Shown one piece after another: positions 61,671-64,000 of a stretch of 64,000 nucleotides of DNA. The notes under the pieces were generated by a model that worked only from the letters and a program-made list of their open reading frames with translations, searched no databases and was not told the DNA's origin. How positions within the stretch are numbered: the first letter of the stretch is position 1; every line of letters starts with the position of its first letter. Source of the stretch: an uncultured Pseudomonadales bacterium (GTDB lineage Bacteria; Pseudomonadota; Gammaproteobacteria; Pseudomonadales; Azotimanducaceae); contig OY282447.1 of NCBI GenBank assembly GCA_958296165.1, positions 1,240,001-1,304,000 on the forward strand, given 5' to 3'. The translations under genes and the position numbers were made by a program.

Positions 61671-63416
61671 ATGACAGCACAAGCAACCATCTTGGCCGCC
61701 TTGGATGAGTTCCGAGAGGTGGGACAGAGCGTTGAGTTGGATCCCGATCTGCTAGAGCGGGGGCAGGAGTGGCACACCGGAATCGAGCGGTTTCAAGTGC
61801 TGATTCCGTTGGTGGGTGCCTTCAACGCGGGCAAGACCTCCTTGGTGAACGCGCTTCTGAAGCGCGGGCCCGAACGCGGCCTGCCTACGGACATCGTGCC
61901 GCAGACGGCCCTGGCCACGGAGATTCGCGCCGCTGAGGAGAGCGAGGGGGAGCGTATCGAGCTCTATGGCGAGGCGGACGAGCTCCTCGAGCAGGTGGAC
62001 ATAGAGCAGTTCCAACGCATCGAAAAGGAGGCCCTGAAGACCGGCCAGCCGAAGGCGCTGTACGCGAAGGCATTGCTCCATGCGCCGGACCTGAAGCAGG
62101 TCGATCGGAAGATCCTCGTAGACATGCCTGGTCTGGATTCGGGCTTAAGAACCCACAACGCCGCGATCCAACGCTATCTGCCGCTCGGCAGCTACTTCTT
62201 GATGGTCGTGGACGCCGACCACGGTACGCTGCGCGCCAGCGAGATTCGCCAGTTGCGCGAGTTCTTGGACCAAGAGGTCGAGTTCGCAGTGCTGGTGAAC
62301 AAGATCGACAAGAAGCAAACCGACGCGGATGCCATCATAGGCGAGATTGAAAAACAGGTTGAGAGTGCGTTCGGCAAGTCAGCCCCGATACGCGCCGTAT
62401 CGGCGCATTCAGACGACGTGACGGCGTTCCACGACGTGCTGGCCGGAGTGGACTTCGATCACGCGTTGGCGACCTTTTGGCGCGCGCCGGTTTGTGGCCT
62501 GTTCGATAACGCAGAGCGCAGCTTGCACACCCGCTACAGCGCCCTAAACGTCTCCACCGCGGAAAGCGACCGTCTGATCGCCGAACTGCAGGCCAAGAAG
62601 GAAGCCTTGGAAAACAAACTCCGCTCGGATGAGCGTGAGATCGGTCGGCGATATTCCGATCGTGCGGTGGATCGAGTCATCCAAAGTGTGCGCGACTCCA
62701 TCCGGGACCAAGCGCGCGCGCTGGCCGAGACGTACATGGCCAGCGGCCAATCGGCGTTCGAGCATGAGGTCAACGAGATCGCGCGGCAGACGTTGAACCG
62801 CACGGTGGACGCTGCACAGTCTGAGACGTTCGGCGAGATCGCCGAACGCTACCGAGAGGACATTGACGGTCTGAACGCATCATACGAGCAGCTAGTAGGC
62901 AGCGCAGACGCACAGACCTCAAGCGGCCGGCCGGCACTGATCCTCCCTGTCCGTGACGCCGCACGAAATAGCATGTTGACGGCGAGAGGCGCGACGATCG
63001 ATACGAGCAAGGGAGTCTTCGCGGCGCCAACGGCGGTAGTCAAAGTTTTGCTGGAAGTGCTCATCAAGGCCCTAATCGAGTGGTTGAAAGGGCGGAGCGA
63101 GCGCCAAAGGCAGGAGGAAGAGAGGCAGCGACACTTCCAGGACTTGCAGATGAACATTCGTTCTCAAGTAGCTTCGAAGGTGGCCTCAGAAATGCGAGCC
63201 AAAGTCGCGTCCCACTACAGTACGTTGGCCCGCGACATGACGGATCAGTTGCGGCAGCATGTTGGTGCATTGGTGGATGGCGCTGAGAAAGACATCAGGA
63301 AGAGCCAAGCGGAAGTCGAGGCACGACAGCAGGATGTAGAACAACGGAAATCTGCGCTAAAGGAGGCGCTCGGTGCGCTTACCAAGGCGAAGCAACCCAT
63401 CGAGGCACTCCTATGA
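61671..63416 (+). CDS. Dynamin-like GTPase, first of a pair
   Basis: The 581-residue protein has a large GTPase domain: G1 GAFNAGKTS (49-57), a G2 region PTDIVPQTA, G3 DMPGLDSG (151-158) and G4 NKID (210-213). A long helical stalk follows with coiled-coil stretches, and a hydrophobic segment (VVKVLLEVLIKALIEWLKG, about 445-465) could act as a membrane paddle. Bacterial dynamins remodel or protect membranes, and some work as pairs. The next gene overlaps by four bases (ATGA). Confidence 0.87.
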   Translation: MTAQATILAALDEFREVGQSVELDPDLLERGQEWHTGIERFQVLIPLVGAFNAGKTSLVNALLKRGPERGLPTDIVPQTALATEIRAAEESEGERIELYGEADELLEQVDIEQFQRIEKEALKTGQPKALYAKALLHAPDLKQVDRKILVDMPGLDSGLRTHNAAIQRYLPLGSYFLMVVDADHGTLRASEIRQLREFLDQEVEFAVLVNKIDKKQTDADAIIGEIEKQVESAFGKSAPIRAVSAHSDDVTAFHDVLAGVDFDHALATFWRAPVCGLFDNAERSLHTRYSALNVSTAESDRLIAELQAKKEALENKLRSDEREIGRRYSDRAVDRVIQSVRDSIRDQARALAETYMASGQSAFEHEVNEIARQTLNRTVDAAQSETFGEIAERYREDIDGLNASYEQLVGSADAQTSSGRPALILPVRDAARNSMLTARGATIDTSKGVFAAPTAVVKVLLEVLIKALIEWLKGRSERQRQEEERQRHFQDLQMNIRSQVASKVASEMRAKVASHYSTLARDMTDQLRQHVGALVDGAEKDIRKSQAEVEARQQDVEQRKSALKEALGALTKAKQPIEALL

Positions 63417-64000
63417 ACGACATGACCGCCAGCCATCAGGCCGTCGACGCTGCTGCCGTCGCGGCTGGACGGGACAGCCTGCAGAAGGCCTTGGATTCCA
63501 TGGTGACGGCCCTAGACGGTCACCGGGAAGAAATCCCGGACAACAGTGCCCCTGCGAGGGCCATCAGGGGCATTCGAGAGGACGTCATCGGGCTTCGTGC
63601 GAAGCTGGCCGAAGACCGTCTGCTGCGGCTCGGCATTGTCGGCCAAGTGAAGGCCGGCAAGTCATCGCTCCTGAACTTGCTGTTGTTTGACGGCAGGGAG
63701 GTGCTGCCCAAGGCCGCCACTCCGATGACCGCGTCGCTCACGCACATTATGAAGAGCGATCGCGACGAAATAGAGGTCGAGTACTACACGAAGAAGGACT
63801 GGGCGGAAATCGAGGAGCACGCCAGAGAGTACGAGCGCACCAAGAACGACGCCAAGGCCGTGCCAGATTTCGTGAGTGCGTCCCATGAGTTGGTCGCGAT
63901 GGCCAAGCAGCGTAGGCTTCAAGTAGGCAAATATCTGGACAAGAACCATGTTGAGCCCGTAACCCTCTCACGGCTCAACGCGGAACTTGCGCGGCTAGTA
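63413..64000 (+). CDS. Dynamin-like GTPase, second of a pair (partial)
   Basis: The first 196 residues are visible before the window ends. The G1 motif is GQVKAGKSS (77-85) and a plausible G2 lies in LPKAATPMTASLTH. The overlap with the first dynamin gene implies that the two proteins are made together, as with other bacterial dynamin pairs. Domains beyond G2 and any further operon members are outside the window. Confidence 0.82.
   Translation, partial: MNDMTASHQAVDAAAVAAGRDSLQKALDSMVTALDGHREEIPDNSAPARAIRGIREDVIGLRAKLAEDRLLRLGIVGQVKAGKSSLLNLLLFDGREVLPKAATPMTASLTHIMKSDRDEIEVEYYTKKDWAEIEEHAREYERTKNDAKAVPDFVSASHELVAMAKQRRLQVGKYLDKNHVEPVTLSRLNAELARLV

Overview
This is a high-GC window whose housekeeping gene order points to a gammaproteobacterium. 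It contains rpsP-rimM-trmD-rplS, xerD-dsbC, the tRNA Thr-Tyr-Gly-Thr cluster followed by tuf, tRNA-Trp, secE, nusG, rplKAJL and rpoBC, and fur with a glycolate oxidase glcDEF set. Many genes begin with TTG or GTG (rpsP, rimM, dsbC, hom, secE, rplA, bfr). I cannot place it below class level. No rRNA genes or CRISPR arrays were seen.

Layout: 0.1-16.6 kb is dense core sequence on the plus strand: a DinB-like protein, MsrA, a phosphotransferase-like kinase, the rpsP operon, XerD, DsbC, homoserine dehydrogenase, GlcDEF, a TonB energising operon (ExbB, two ExbD, TonB, a TPR protein) and a DsbD/ScsB-type reductase. 16.6-22.9 kb is accessory and decayed: a D12-class adenine methylase, two gene fragments fused head to head (a thioredoxin-like protein and a TonB-dependent receptor), an intact thioredoxin-like lipoprotein, a 185-bp MITE-like element with a 9-bp target duplication, and a DNA methyltransferase broken by a frameshift and by an 811-bp IS5-family element. 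23-27.5 kb is core again: bacterioferritin, an ankyrin protein, Fur, BirA, CoaX and a SPOR protein. 27.6-41.7 kb is the tRNA/tuf/secE/nusG/ribosomal protein/rpoBC block. It carries several oddities: a tRNA gene that shares a base with the tuf stop codon, an 83-bp tandem duplication at the rplK/rplA junction, a repeat-rich insertion in RpoB, and unusual residues in EF-Tu, RpoB and RpoC.

41.7-51.9 kb holds an amidohydrolase, a Cus-type metal efflux system with a C5 cytosine methylase inserted between cusB and cusA, and a Uma2-like nuclease. From 52 kb to the end the window is a candidate defence island. A two-gene ATPase module (AAA/STAND-like ATPase plus ATPase-TPR protein) with its own promoter and operator-like repeat is followed by a duplicated leader region, each copy carrying the same perfect palindrome. 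Then comes a tightly overlapping operon: WYL-domain regulator, E1-like ThiF protein, JAB/JAMM isopeptidase, E2-like conjugating enzyme, a small protein made of two 63-residue-period repeats and ending in Gly-Gly plus three residues, and two dynamin-like GTPases (the second runs off the end). This looks like a bacterial ubiquitin-like conjugation system coupled to a dynamin pair, and it is the strongest candidate here for an undescribed or poorly described system.
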